A DNA stretch of 64,000 nt, taken from positions 2,828,983-2,892,982 of the forward strand of contig OY282369.1 of NCBI GenBank assembly GCA_958295735.1, read 5' to 3'. The translations under genes were made by a program, and so were the position numbers. Below are positions 56,485-63,710 of the stretch, one piece after another. The stretch is from an uncultured Candidatus Cenarchaeum sp. GTDB lineage: Archaea > Thermoproteota > Nitrososphaeria > Nitrososphaerales > Nitrosopumilaceae. The notes beneath the pieces were generated by a model, which saw only the letters and a program-made list of their open reading frames with translations, made no database searches and was not told where the DNA came from. Numbering within the stretch: the first letter of the stretch is position 1; every line of letters starts with the position of its first letter.

Positions 56485-57012
56485 TCAGAATACCAATTCT
56501 TCCCTCCTGAACAACCCGAACAGGTCGTCCCACTCTATTTCAAATCTGTCTGCTACGTCGGGAATCTTGGGGCGCTTCATCGCCCGCCTGCAATCCGGGT
56601 TCTGTTGGGAACCACCAGCAGCTCTGTCGCGGCTCGCGAACTTCGCTTTTTTCTCCTGGGTGATTATGACAGGCCCCATTAGTCCTCCCATTTGCATTGC
56701 CAAAGCTGCCACGAAGGGATCAGCATGATCACGATATCTGATCATTTCGTAGTACGGGTATTTCTTGGTGATCGTCTTAAGCGCTTCCATCAAACTTTCA
56801 TCTTCGCGAAACATCTTCTCGTGCTCCGCGCGCCAATTGTGGAGGAATTCGTTGCGCTCGTGTATCTCTTTTTTTACCATTCTTGGGGCGGCGATGCGAT
56901 CTTCCTTCGACAGTTTCTCCAACCTTTCCCAGACAGACGGGAACGTGTGATCTGGATACCACTTGTGTAGATCTATGAGGGCGCTGGTGTCTACGACGTA
57001 TGTATTACCCAT
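56485..57012 (-). CDS. DUF4411 PIN-like toxin
   Basis: 175 residues with the layout of DUF4411 PIN-like proteins: YVVDTSALIDLHKWYPDHTF with D8, MVKKEI with E49, RDHADPFVAALAMQMGG with D98, and PVIITQEKKAKF. Acidic residues at these positions coordinate metal in PIN ribonucleases. The start ATG overlaps the last 8 bases of the upstream ImmA/IrrE gene (57005-57012), so translation is probably coupled. A pair of an Xre/ImmA-IrrE protein followed by DUF4411 is a known toxin-antitoxin arrangement. The product is probably an RNase toxin neutralised or regulated by its partner. Its GC content is lower than the surroundings, suggesting transfer. Confidence 0.85.
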   Translation of the reverse strand: MGNTYVVDTSALIDLHKWYPDHTFPSVWERLEKLSKEDRIAAPRMVKKEIHERNEFLHNWRAEHEKMFREDESLMEALKTITKKYPYYEMIRYRDHADPFVAALAMQMGGLMGPVIITQEKKAKFASRDRAAGGSQQNPDCRRAMKRPKIPDVADRFEIEWDDLFGLFRREELVF

Positions 57013-58222
57013 ACCAGCCTGCCGCTTCCCGCACCTCGTCTACTCGATCCAAACTGACTTCGAGGTAGTCGATCACGTCTTTGGTCGTGATCTTTTCGTG
57101 CTTGTTTGCCTCAAAAACCAACGAGACGAACATATTCCCTCGTCTGCTTATGCACAACCTAGCCGGATTTGGGCCACCGCTCTTAATTTTGTCAACTTTG
57201 CGCACGTCTTGACTTGGCGGCTCTTTCAAAAGGCGCCGGTATTCGTCCGCCCGTTTTCCGCCCGTCATGTTTATGGCGCGTATTGTGGTCGCCCGCATGC
57301 TGGTCTTGAACCTTTTGGCCAACTTGTCAATGATCTCTCGTGGGTCTGTGCCTTTGTCTTCGTGCCCGCGGATCTCTTCCCTGAACTCCCCTTCGGGCAT
57401 GAGTGCCTCTGCCGCAAAGTGGTTGCACCACCGTTCCGCGCCTTCGTCGCTCTTCTCGCCCCCTCCCACACCCGCCGCGGGGTCGCCCCACCACCGTTCC
57501 GCATCTTCGTCGCCCTTCTCGCCCACCTCCCCACCCGCCGCCGGATTGCACATCCCGTCGCCCTTGCGAAGCAGCAGGTGTCCGTACTCGTGGAGTAGCG
57601 AGAATCTCCTAGCCTCGAATCCGTCTTTGGTACTTACCAGTATTGCATTCGGCTCTACGCCCGAGAACGCGAGCCCGCGCACCTGTTCCACATCAATGGG
57701 TGCTTGGAACACCAGCACGTTGAGGGATTCAACGGCGGCCCTCAGTTCATTGTAAAGTTCGCGGGCGGTGGCCGCCTCGGGGCGCCTTGGGGCCGCAACC
57801 TTGAGTCGCTTCATTTCCCCCCTGGCAACATCCTTGGGAGACTTGTCCAGCGTGATTCCGGCCCCAATCCCGGGCCGCGTGCTCATTTCCATCTCGTCCA
57901 TCATATCCATTGCGACCGACTGCAGCCAGCGCGCCTTCCTGATCGCCGCGACGGTTTCGTGGGACGGGCGCTTTCCGCCAGCGCCGGCGAGCGTCCTGTA
58001 GTCCGTCGTCTCCCTCTCTTTGAGCGGCCTGTCCAGCAGGAACAGCGCGACGGGCCGCTTTATGCTCCCTGCTAGCCTTTTCAGTTCGGGCAGGCCGATT
58101 TCCTTCCTCTCCCCCTCCATCCAGCCCTCGATCCGCGGCTTGGGCACTCGGATCTTTTCTGCCAGCTCCCCAACGTCCCAGCCGCTGCTACTTATGAGCC
58201 ACCGCGCCACATCGGGTTCCAC
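57005..58222 (-). CDS. Xre-type HTH / ImmA-IrrE metallopeptidase, antitoxin-regulator
   Basis: 405 residues from a GTG at 58222. Residues 1-65 form an Xre-like HTH (WDVGELAEKIRVPKPRIEGW). Residues 195-285 carry the ImmA/IrrE (COG2856) zinc-peptidase core, with HEYGH at 211-215 in LLHEYGHLLL and the following CNHFAAEALMP at 266-276 that supplies the family's third ligand region. Between these two motifs a 21-residue segment is duplicated (63-bp DNA repeat starting near 57426 and 57489), lengthening the loop. The gene lies directly upstream of the DUF4411 PIN gene with an 8-bp overlap. It probably binds the operon promoter and controls the toxin. The frame looks intact. Confidence 0.88.
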   Translation of the reverse strand: MEPDVARWLISSSGWDVGELAEKIRVPKPRIEGWMEGERKEIGLPELKRLAGSIKRPVALFLLDRPLKERETTDYRTLAGAGGKRPSHETVAAIRKARWLQSVAMDMMDEMEMSTRPGIGAGITLDKSPKDVARGEMKRLKVAAPRRPEAATARELYNELRAAVESLNVLVFQAPIDVEQVRGLAFSGVEPNAILVSTKDGFEARRFSLLHEYGHLLLRKGDGMCNPAAGGEVGEKGDEDAERWWGDPAAGVGGGEKSDEGAERWCNHFAAEALMPEGEFREEIRGHEDKGTDPREIIDKLAKRFKTSMRATTIRAINMTGGKRADEYRRLLKEPPSQDVRKVDKIKSGGPNPARLCISRRGNMFVSLVFEANKHEKITTKDVIDYLEVSLDRVDEVREAAGWYG

Positions 58223-58836
58223 GCTTATGGCCCGCCGCCGCCTGCTGCCGCTGCTCAGCCGCCTCCCTCCTCCGCCCGCCGGCCCGCGTTCCCGCCGATC
58301 CCGGCCCCCGCGGCGGCGGTTGTGCGCTCCTTTTCCCGCCGTCCCGCCTGCCCCTTCCTCCCGCCCCGCGTCGTTGTGAACGCGCCGCTGCTCCGCGGGT
58401 TCCTCGCGTACCGGGAGCCGCCCGCATCGTTGGCCACCGCCACGTCGGCGCCCGGCCGCCGCATCCCCCCCGCCCCGCGCTCCGGCCCCTCCCGGGACGG
58501 GTCAGACGCCTCGAATTCCTCGGGAGCGCCCCGCGCCGCACCGCCCCGGCCGGCCGCATGATCTTGGGCGCCCTCTCCCGCTCCGGCGTCGCCCTCCCCG
58601 CCTCGCCGTCGATCTTGGCTCCGCGCGGGCGCCTCGCGGCATGGTCGGCGGCGGCAATTGCCGGCGGGTTGAACCTTTTCCCGCGCGTCTGCCTGCGGAC
58701 GGCACCGTCCGTCTCCCTCGCGGCGGCCACCCGCACAACCCTCGCGCCCGCGGGTGGGTTCCTCCGAGCAGTGCCTGCACACCAGCGTGACGGAGCAGCC
58801 GGCGGCCGAAAACTCCCGCGCCAGCAACGCCCATGT

Positions 58837-58891
58837 CCTGCTGGTGCTCCTGCTGGTGCTCCTGCTGGTGCTCCTGCTGGTGCTCCTGCTG
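58837..58891. repeat. 12-bp tandem repeats, left of element D (4.5 units)
   Basis: CCTGCTGGTGCT is repeated four times plus CCTGCTG, ending at the TG next to element D. Minus-strand coding is Ser-Thr-Ser-Arg. Confidence 0.95.
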
Positions 58892-60206
58892 TAGATATCG
58901 TGAATTAAAAATGAGTGACTTGTCGATTCTTTTTGGCTATTAGTACACATTAACCCCCCCTCCCACCCCATGGACGGCGATGGCGCGAACGAATCCCCTC
59001 AAGGCGAAGGCGGGACGAGAGTTCCTGCCGAACACCAGCATGAAATACCTGGAAAAGCTCTACAAAGAGGAGAAGAACGCCAGGAAGCGCGACAGACTGC
59101 GCGCGTACATGTACAGGAAGGAGTGCATGGCGCTGGAAGACATCGCGCACAACCTGAAGCGGGCCCCGTCCACAATATACAACTGGATAGAGCGCGCCCA
59201 GGAAGAGGGCATACGCGCCAGGCACGAGCGCGAGGGGCGCGGCCGGGAGTGCTTCCTGGACGAGGATCAGCTAAAACAACTCGTGGCGGATCTCAAGAAG
59301 GACCCAGGACAGTCCGGGTTCGAGTCCGGCGCGTGGAATGCCAACCTCGCCCGCATGCACGTCAAGAAGAAGTTCGGCGCGGAGTACACCCAGATAGGGA
59401 TGCAGTGCCTCGTCACGAGGCTGGGATTCTCGTGGAAGAAGGGGCGCCCGAAGAACCCAGGGGCGGCTTCCAAGAAGAAGCAGGAGGAGTTCAAGGAGAA
59501 CGCGAAGCGGCTCGTGAACGAAATGGCAGAGAAGGGCTTCACGGCGTTGGCGGGAGACGAGGCCGGCCTCCAGAACGCCCAGAACAGGCCCGGATACGGG
59601 CGGTACTGGCGCTCCAGGCGCGCCGTCTCCCGGTCATACCTGACGCGGGAGGGGAAGCACATCTTCGGGGTCCTGGCCGTCGGCGCGTTCTTCTACGCGT
59701 TCTACGACAAGCCGAACGCCGACAACTATATCGACTTTTTGAAGCGCGTCCACAAGAGATTCGGCAAGGTGCTGATATTCGTCGACAACGCCTCGTACCA
59801 CAAGTCCGCGAAGGTCAAAAAGTTCCTGGAATCCCGCAACGGGGAGATAGTCCTGGAGTACCTGCCGCCGTACACCCCGGAGCTGAACCCCGTCGAGGTG
59901 CAGTGGATGGTGATCAAGCGCACGCTTTCCAACAAGATCTACAAGTCGGTCAACGATATGACGAGATCCGTGCGCGCGATGTTCCGCAAGAAGGAGATCG
60001 CGCCAGTCAAGACGTTCGACTACCTGCATGCTGACCATGCTCCTCCCCGCGGCGCCGCGGGCTGTTTCGAGCCGCGCGACGGGCGGAAAAGCCGATCCGC
60101 CCCCGGCCCCCGCGCCCGGTTTGTTGCCGTCGCGCGCCTGACCGGCGGCCGCCGCGCGCGCCGGCGAAGGGTTGTCAGGAGATTCGTTTTTCAAACATGA
60201 TTACTA
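58892..60206 (+). mobile_element. IS630-type element D (1,315 bp) inside the 12-bp repeat array
   Basis: The ends are TAGATATCGTGAATTAAAAA and, inverted, TAGTAATCATGTTTGAAAAA, imperfect terminal repeats. It is flanked by TG at 58890-58891 and 60207-60208. Removing it with one TG restores the exact 12-bp period of the host array. It carries one transposase gene. Confidence 0.85.
58980..60200 (+). CDS. IS630-family transposase (element D)
   Basis: 406 residues from the ATG at 58980; another ATG at 58970 is in a different frame. The HTH is at about 50-75 (ALEDIAHNLKRAPSTIYNWI). The catalytic triad is D193 in LAGDEAGL, D269 in IFVDNASYHKS and E306 in PELNPVEVQW. Related transposases end near the position of FDYLHAD (residue 350). 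Here the frame continues another 55 Arg/Pro-rich residues almost to the element end, so the original stop seems lost. It is similar to, but clearly diverged from, the element A enzyme. It may still be active; the extension could reduce this. Confidence 0.88.
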   Translation: MARTNPLKAKAGREFLPNTSMKYLEKLYKEEKNARKRDRLRAYMYRKECMALEDIAHNLKRAPSTIYNWIERAQEEGIRARHEREGRGRECFLDEDQLKQLVADLKKDPGQSGFESGAWNANLARMHVKKKFGAEYTQIGMQCLVTRLGFSWKKGRPKNPGAASKKKQEEFKENAKRLVNEMAEKGFTALAGDEAGLQNAQNRPGYGRYWRSRRAVSRSYLTREGKHIFGVLAVGAFFYAFYDKPNADNYIDFLKRVHKRFGKVLIFVDNASYHKSAKVKKFLESRNGEIVLEYLPPYTPELNPVEVQWMVIKRTLSNKIYKSVNDMTRSVRAMFRKKEIAPVKTFDYLHADHAPPRGAAGCFEPRDGRKSRSAPGPRARFVAVARLTGGRRARRRRVVRRFVFQT

Positions 60207-60207
60207 T

Positions 60208-60291
60208 GGTGCTCCTGCTGGTGCTCCTGCTGGTGCTCCTGCTGGTGCTCCTGCTGGTGCTCCTGCTGGTGCTCCTGCTGGTGCTCCTGCT
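60208..60291. repeat. 12-bp tandem repeats, right of element D (7 units)
   Basis: GGTGCTCCTGCT is repeated seven times in register with the array left of element D, giving about 11.5 units in the uninterrupted gene. Confidence 0.95.
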
Positions 60292-60326
60292 GGTTGTTGA
60301 CACCATGAGGTCTACCGCAGTCAACC

Positions 60327-60334
60327 TGTTAAAG
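60327..60334 (-). promoter_or_regulatory. TATA-like box of the (STSR)n-ImmA-PIN operon
   Basis: CTTTAACA on the minus strand, about 27 nt before the ATG at 60306. This is the only clear promoter-like box upstream of the three minus-strand genes. Element D now separates it from ImmA/IrrE and PIN by 1.3 kb. Confidence 0.5.
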
Positions 60335-60857
60335 AAACCAGCTGCTTGAGTGCGAGCTCACGGTTTTGAAGCGGTTTTCCCCGCAACGGCGCCGCCGGCC
60401 CGCATCCCCGATCCCGAGGGCCGCGGCGCGGGCCGCGGCGCGGGGGGCCCCGGCGCCCCGCCCGCGCGCCCCGCCCCGCGCCGCCGGATCGGCCCCGCGC
60501 CCGGCGATCCGCGCGCGGCCCCGCGGATCGCCCCGTTCCCTTGCCGTCCCGGACGTCCCGCGCCCCTTCCCGCGCCCCTTCCCGCGCCCCCCGATCGCGC
60601 GCCTGATCCGCCCGCCGGCCGGGAGGCCCGCCGGCCGCCCCGCGGCCCGCGCGGCCCGGAAAAACCGCCCGCCGGCCGCCGAAGCGGCGCGGTTCCCGCG
60701 CGGCGGGCCGCGCCGATGCCGGAGGTTGAGCGGCGATCCCGCGGCGGGAAGGCGCGAACGGGCTGGAGGGGCGCGCCGCGGCCGGGGCGGGCGCGGGCGG
60801 AGCCCGGGCATCCGCGGCAGCCCGCCGCCGGGCAGGGGACCGGAACGGCGGGCGCCG
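60335..60857. other. GC-rich spacer, no gene supported
   Basis: Open frames on both strands, dominated by Pro, Arg and Gly. No promoter box or domain was seen. Confidence 0.4.
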
Positions 60858-60994
60858 TGCCGGCCGGCCCCAAGCTGCCGAAGATGCGCACGGGGCTCGA
60901 GCCGGGGCAGTTCGGCCTCCTGCTGGAAAAGTCCGCCGCGGGGGCGAAGCGCCCGGGCCCGGACTCGCAGTTCCCGGGCGGCGGGGCGGCGGCC
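60858..60994 (+). pseudogene. Remnant of the transposase-like N-terminus
   Basis: KLPKMRTGLEPGQFGLLLEK, then SAAGAKRPGPDSQFPGGG, colinear with EYTGLETEEFDRLLEKFAAT and MGLDSEFLDGG of the gene at 47495. No start or catalytic part. It is the third copy of this fragment. Confidence 0.5.
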
Positions 60995-61261
60995 CCGATC
61001 GCCGGCGTGCGGGGCCGGAGGCCCCCGCTCCTCTGGCGCGGATCCGGATCAGCGAAGGCGCTTCCGCGCCCGCGGCTGGCGGGCGCGCGGGCCGCGCGGC
61101 GGGAGGCTTCGGGCGATCCGGCCGCGGCATGCCGGCCGTCCCCGACGCATCGCCGGCGGCGGTGCGGCCCGCGGGGCCTGGTCCGCCGCGCGGCGCGGCA
61201 GGCCCGCCTCCGCGGGCAGCGCCGCCGCCCGCATGCTCCGCGCCAGGTCCCCGGGGCGCGC

Positions 61262-61270
61262 GCTTAAATA
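61262..61270 (+). promoter_or_regulatory. TATA-like box, start of a short ORF
   Basis: GCTTAAATA stands out in GC-rich DNA. TTAAAT begins 28 nt before the ATG at 61292, the leaderless spacing seen at psmA. Confidence 0.5.
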
Positions 61271-61291
61271 GCAGGCGCGCCACAGGGCGGC

Positions 61292-61438
61292 ATGGAGCCG
61301 GATCGTCCCGCAGCGGGGATGGGGCGCGCGTTCCGGGAGGCGCGCGGCGGACAGGGGCCGGAAGGGGCAGCCGGGCGGGCGCGCCTCCCGCGGGGCCAGG
61401 CGGGCGCGCCTCCCGCGGCCGTGGGGCGGCCGGCGTGA
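61292..61438 (+). CDS. Possible 48-residue peptide
   Basis: From the ATG: MEPDRPAAGMGRAFREARGG, ending VGRPA and stop. Support is only the well-spaced promoter box. An 18-bp direct duplication (near GCGCGCCTCCCGCGG) lies in its second half. It may be the start of a gene that has since decayed, because tandem repeats follow directly. No family recognised. Confidence 0.3.
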   Translation: MEPDRPAAGMGRAFREARGGQGPEGAAGRARLPRGQAGAPPAAVGRPA

Positions 61439-61546
61439 GCGCGGGCGCGCCCCGGGGGCGCCGATCCGGGAAGGGATCGCGGGCGCGGGGCCCGGCAGCC
61501 TGGCGGGATCGCGGCCCCGGCCGGCGGGACGGGGGGCGCGGCCCCG

Positions 61547-61785
61547 CGGCGGCCTGGCGGGATCGGGATCGCGGCACCGGCCGGCGGGATGCCCCGCATC
61601 GGCGGGACCGGGACGGGGGGCGCGGCCCCGCGGCGGCCTGGCGGGATCGGGATCGCGGCACCGGCCGGCGGGATGCCCCGCATCGGCGGGACCGGGACGG
61701 GGGGCGCGGCCCCGCGGCGGCCTGGCGGGATCGGGATCGCGGCACCGGCCGGCGGGATGCCCCGCATCGGCGGGACGGGCCCGCG
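61547..61785. repeat. 84-bp tandem repeat, about three units
   Basis: GGCCTGGCGGGATCGGGATC recurs with an 84-bp period (61551, 61635, 61719), 28 codons. All strands stay open: plus reads GGMPRIGGTGTGGAAP, minus reads VPPMRGIPPAGAAIPIPPG. I cannot tell which, if any, is translated. Confidence 0.85.
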
Positions 61786-61913
61786 GGCGCGTGGGGCGCC
61801 CGCGGCGGGGACCGCACGCGCGCGCCGGCGGGGCAGCACGGCGGCGAATTCGGGGGGAGCCGTGTCGGGCGGGAGGACCGCGGCAGGCAGCCCGCGCCCG
61901 CGGCGTGGATCAC

Positions 61914-62706
61914 TTTTGTTGACAGGCTGCGCACGAATCTGATCGGCATCTTGTCCCGCGCGCTGGACAACCTGCAGCGTTCCGCGGGCATGTTCAGCGC
62001 GCATTTGGGCCCTGCCCCGGACGTGCGCGGCCGGATCTTCAGCCCCGCGCTCTCGCCTAACCGCATCTGGGGCGGCAAGCGGCCGCCCCCGAGCCGGATC
62101 GGGGGCGGCAACCCGCCGCCGCTCAGCCGGTTCTTCGGGGGCTCGCGCGGCCGGATCCAGGGCGGCCCGCCGTCCCCGCGCGGCAAGGGATCCACGTCCG
62201 CGATCGACCGGATCTTCGGCTCCGGCTCGCGCGGCCGCGGCCCGCCGTCCCCGCGCGGCAAGGGATCCACGTCCGCGATCGACCGGATCTTCGGCTCCGG
62301 CTCGCGCGGCCGCGGCCCGCCGTCCCCGCGCGGCAAGGGATCCACGTCCGCGATCGACCGGATCTTCGGCTCCGGCTCGCGCGGCCGCGGCCCGCCGTCC
62401 CCGCGCGGCAAGGGATCCACGTCCGCGATCGACCGGATCTTCGGCCCGCCGTCCCCGCGCGGCAAGGGATCCACGTCCGCGATCGACCGGATCTTCGGCC
62501 CGCCGTCCCCGCGCGGCAAGGGATCCACGTCCGCGATCGACCGGATCTTCGGCCCGCCGTCCCCGCGCGGCCGGCGCTCGGGGGGCTCGTCCGGCGGCAT
62601 CTGGGGCTCGGGGGGCTCGTCCGGCGGCATCTGGGGCTCGGGGGGCTCGTCCGGCGGCATCTGGGGCTCGGGGGGCTCGCGCAGCCGGATCGGGGGCGGC
62701 TTTTGA
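61914..62706 (+). CDS. Possible Gly/Ser-rich repeat protein (strand ambiguous)
   Basis: The plus frame reads TFVDRLRTNLIGILSRALDN, LQRSAGMFSAHLG, then repeats of R-I-W/F-GG type and tandem units containing GKGSTSAIDRIFG. It ends in SSGGIWGSGG repeats and a stop at 62706. The non-repeat start looks amphipathic and coding. No start codon or promoter is clear near 61914. The opposite strand is also open with similar codon bias (KIRSIADVDPLPRGDGG repeats after MPPDEPPEPQ). It is either a repeat protein on one strand or a non-coding repeat block. Confidence 0.3.
62160..62560. repeat. 75-bp and 54-bp tandem repeats
   Basis: The unit CCGCCGTCCCCGCGCGGCAA...ATCGACCGGATCTTCGGC occurs about seven times. 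The first spacings are 75 bp and the later ones 54 bp, where the SGSRGRG-coding part is lost. A short GC-rich core is kept throughout. Confidence 0.9.
62577..62690. repeat. 33-bp tandem repeat
   Basis: GGGGGCTCGTCCGGCGGCAT followed by CTGGGGCTC occurs three times plus a part. It codes for GGSSGGIWGS-type repeats on plus or PPDEPPEPQM-type on minus. Confidence 0.85.
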
Positions 62707-62881
62707 GATGCGGGAGCAGCGCGGCGGGAGGGGCCTGCCGCGCCGCGCTGCCGCGGGCGCGGCGCCGACTGCGCCGTCCCGGAAGCGGCATTAACAAAAG
62801 CCGGCGCGCGGCGCGGCCGCGGGGGCGCGAACCGGACTCGCGGCCGGGGGCGCCGGGCCCCGCGCCCGGCCGCGCGCTCGA

Positions 62882-63241
62882 ATGGCCGGCGCGCGGCGCG
62901 GCGGCATGAAGCCGAAGCGGCGGCCCCGCGCGGCCGGGAAGGGGCGGGGGCCGGAGCGCGCGGTCCGGGATCCCGGCGGGGACGGCGCGGCCGGCCCGAT
63001 GGACGGCGCGCCGCGCGCGGCCGCTTGGATGGATGCCACGCTGGCCGACCGCGCGATCATGGAAAGGGTCGGCGAGATCTTTCAGGAGCCCGGCGGGCTC
63101 GGGCCGGAGGATGTCATCCGCAGGGTGGGCGCGCGCTTCGCGAAGATCGAGCGCGGCGACCCGGACGCGCTGTTCGGCCTGCGCGCCGGGGCCGAACTGG
63201 ACCGGTGGCAGCGGATGATCGAGCGCGGCGACCCGGGCTAG
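62882..63241 (+). CDS. Unrecognised small protein
   Basis: 119 residues from the ATG at 62882. The first 45 are basic and low-complexity, so a later in-frame ATG (62906, 62999 or 63029) may be the true start. The C-terminal 70 residues look like a folded helical domain: AIMERVGEIFQEPGGLGPED, VIRRVGARFAKIERGDPDAL and ELDRWQRMIERGDPG, with an internal IERGDP repeat. No promoter box has the usual spacing (CATTAACA at 62789-62796 is too far). No known family is recognised. Confidence 0.5.
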   Translation: MAGARRGGMKPKRRPRAAGKGRGPERAVRDPGGDGAAGPMDGAPRAAAWMDATLADRAIMERVGEIFQEPGGLGPEDVIRRVGARFAKIERGDPDALFGLRAGAELDRWQRMIERGDPG

Positions 63242-63306
63242 CCGCTCCAGCGCGTCCCGGGCGCGGGTTTCGGGCGCGGGCCCGCGCCGCCCGAAACTGC
63301 CGCGCG

Positions 63307-63567
63307 ATGCAAATATCCATACAGACAAGTTTTCAGATCCCGGCGACGGGGGCGCCAAACGGCCTGGACGCGCAGCAGATCGCCCGCCGCGCGGCGAAGT
63401 TCGTGGGAAAGTCGTTCGGGGATCTGGGCACAGGGGCGGGGAAGAGGCACGACGCGGCGCGCGGGCCGGCCGACTTCGCGCGCGCGACGGTGAAGGCGGG
63501 GCTCGAGAAATCCCCCATACAGGCCGCCGCGAGATCGATGCGGCGGGCGGCGGGGGCGGCCGCGTAG
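63307..63567 (+). CDS. Unrecognised small basic protein
   Basis: 86 residues, starting MQISIQTSFQIPATGAPNGL, with QQIARRAAKFVGKSFGDLG and a basic Ala-rich C-terminus. The AT-rich start (ATGCAAATATCC) and the change in composition from the upstream frame favour the ATG at 63307 over longer forms. It follows the gene at 62882 by 65 bp on the same strand and could be co-transcribed. No domain is recognised. Confidence 0.5.
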   Translation: MQISIQTSFQIPATGAPNGLDAQQIARRAAKFVGKSFGDLGTGAGKRHDAARGPADFARATVKAGLEKSPIQAAARSMRRAAGAAA

Positions 63568-63710
63568 TAATGCGGGTCCGGCGCGAAGCCGGAGCGCATC
63601 CCGAACCCCGATCCCGCCAGGTCGTCCGTCCTCGCCGCGCGCGAGGGAAAAGCGGCCGGGTGCTGCAACAGAAAGCTGGGTAGCACCGTCCGGCGGCCGG
63701 CCGGTCCGGG

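Larger units (their letters stand above)
58255..60306 (-). pseudogene. (STSR)n-repeat protein gene, split by element D and frame-disturbed
   Basis: An ATG at 60306 on the minus strand begins MVSTTSRSTSRSTSR, seven STSR units, until element D at 60206. The repeats resume in the same frame and phase at 58891 (four more units) and lead into TWALLAREFSAAGCSVTLVC, then RHCSEEPTRG with a C-x2-C pair. Further on, the best codon pattern moves to a second frame (RETDGAVRRQTRGKRFNPPA) and back (PEEFEASDPSREGPE), suggesting frameshifts. The stop is at 58255, 32 bp before the ImmA/IrrE start, so it was probably the first gene of that operon. The function is unknown; the CxxC pair may bind zinc. Confidence 0.6.

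Noticed and set aside
53140-59330. GGTTCGAGTC motifs as tRNA T-arms
   Set aside because: They fall inside IS630 transposase codons (GFESGAW) and have no acceptor or anticodon stems around them. No tRNA or rRNA was found in the window.
60321-62660. 779-residue minus-strand frame with PPDEPPEPQ repeats as a real protein
   Set aside because: Only the repeat part has a stable pattern, and the plus strand is equally open. Beyond about 61900 it becomes low-complexity, and no promoter box precedes the ATG.
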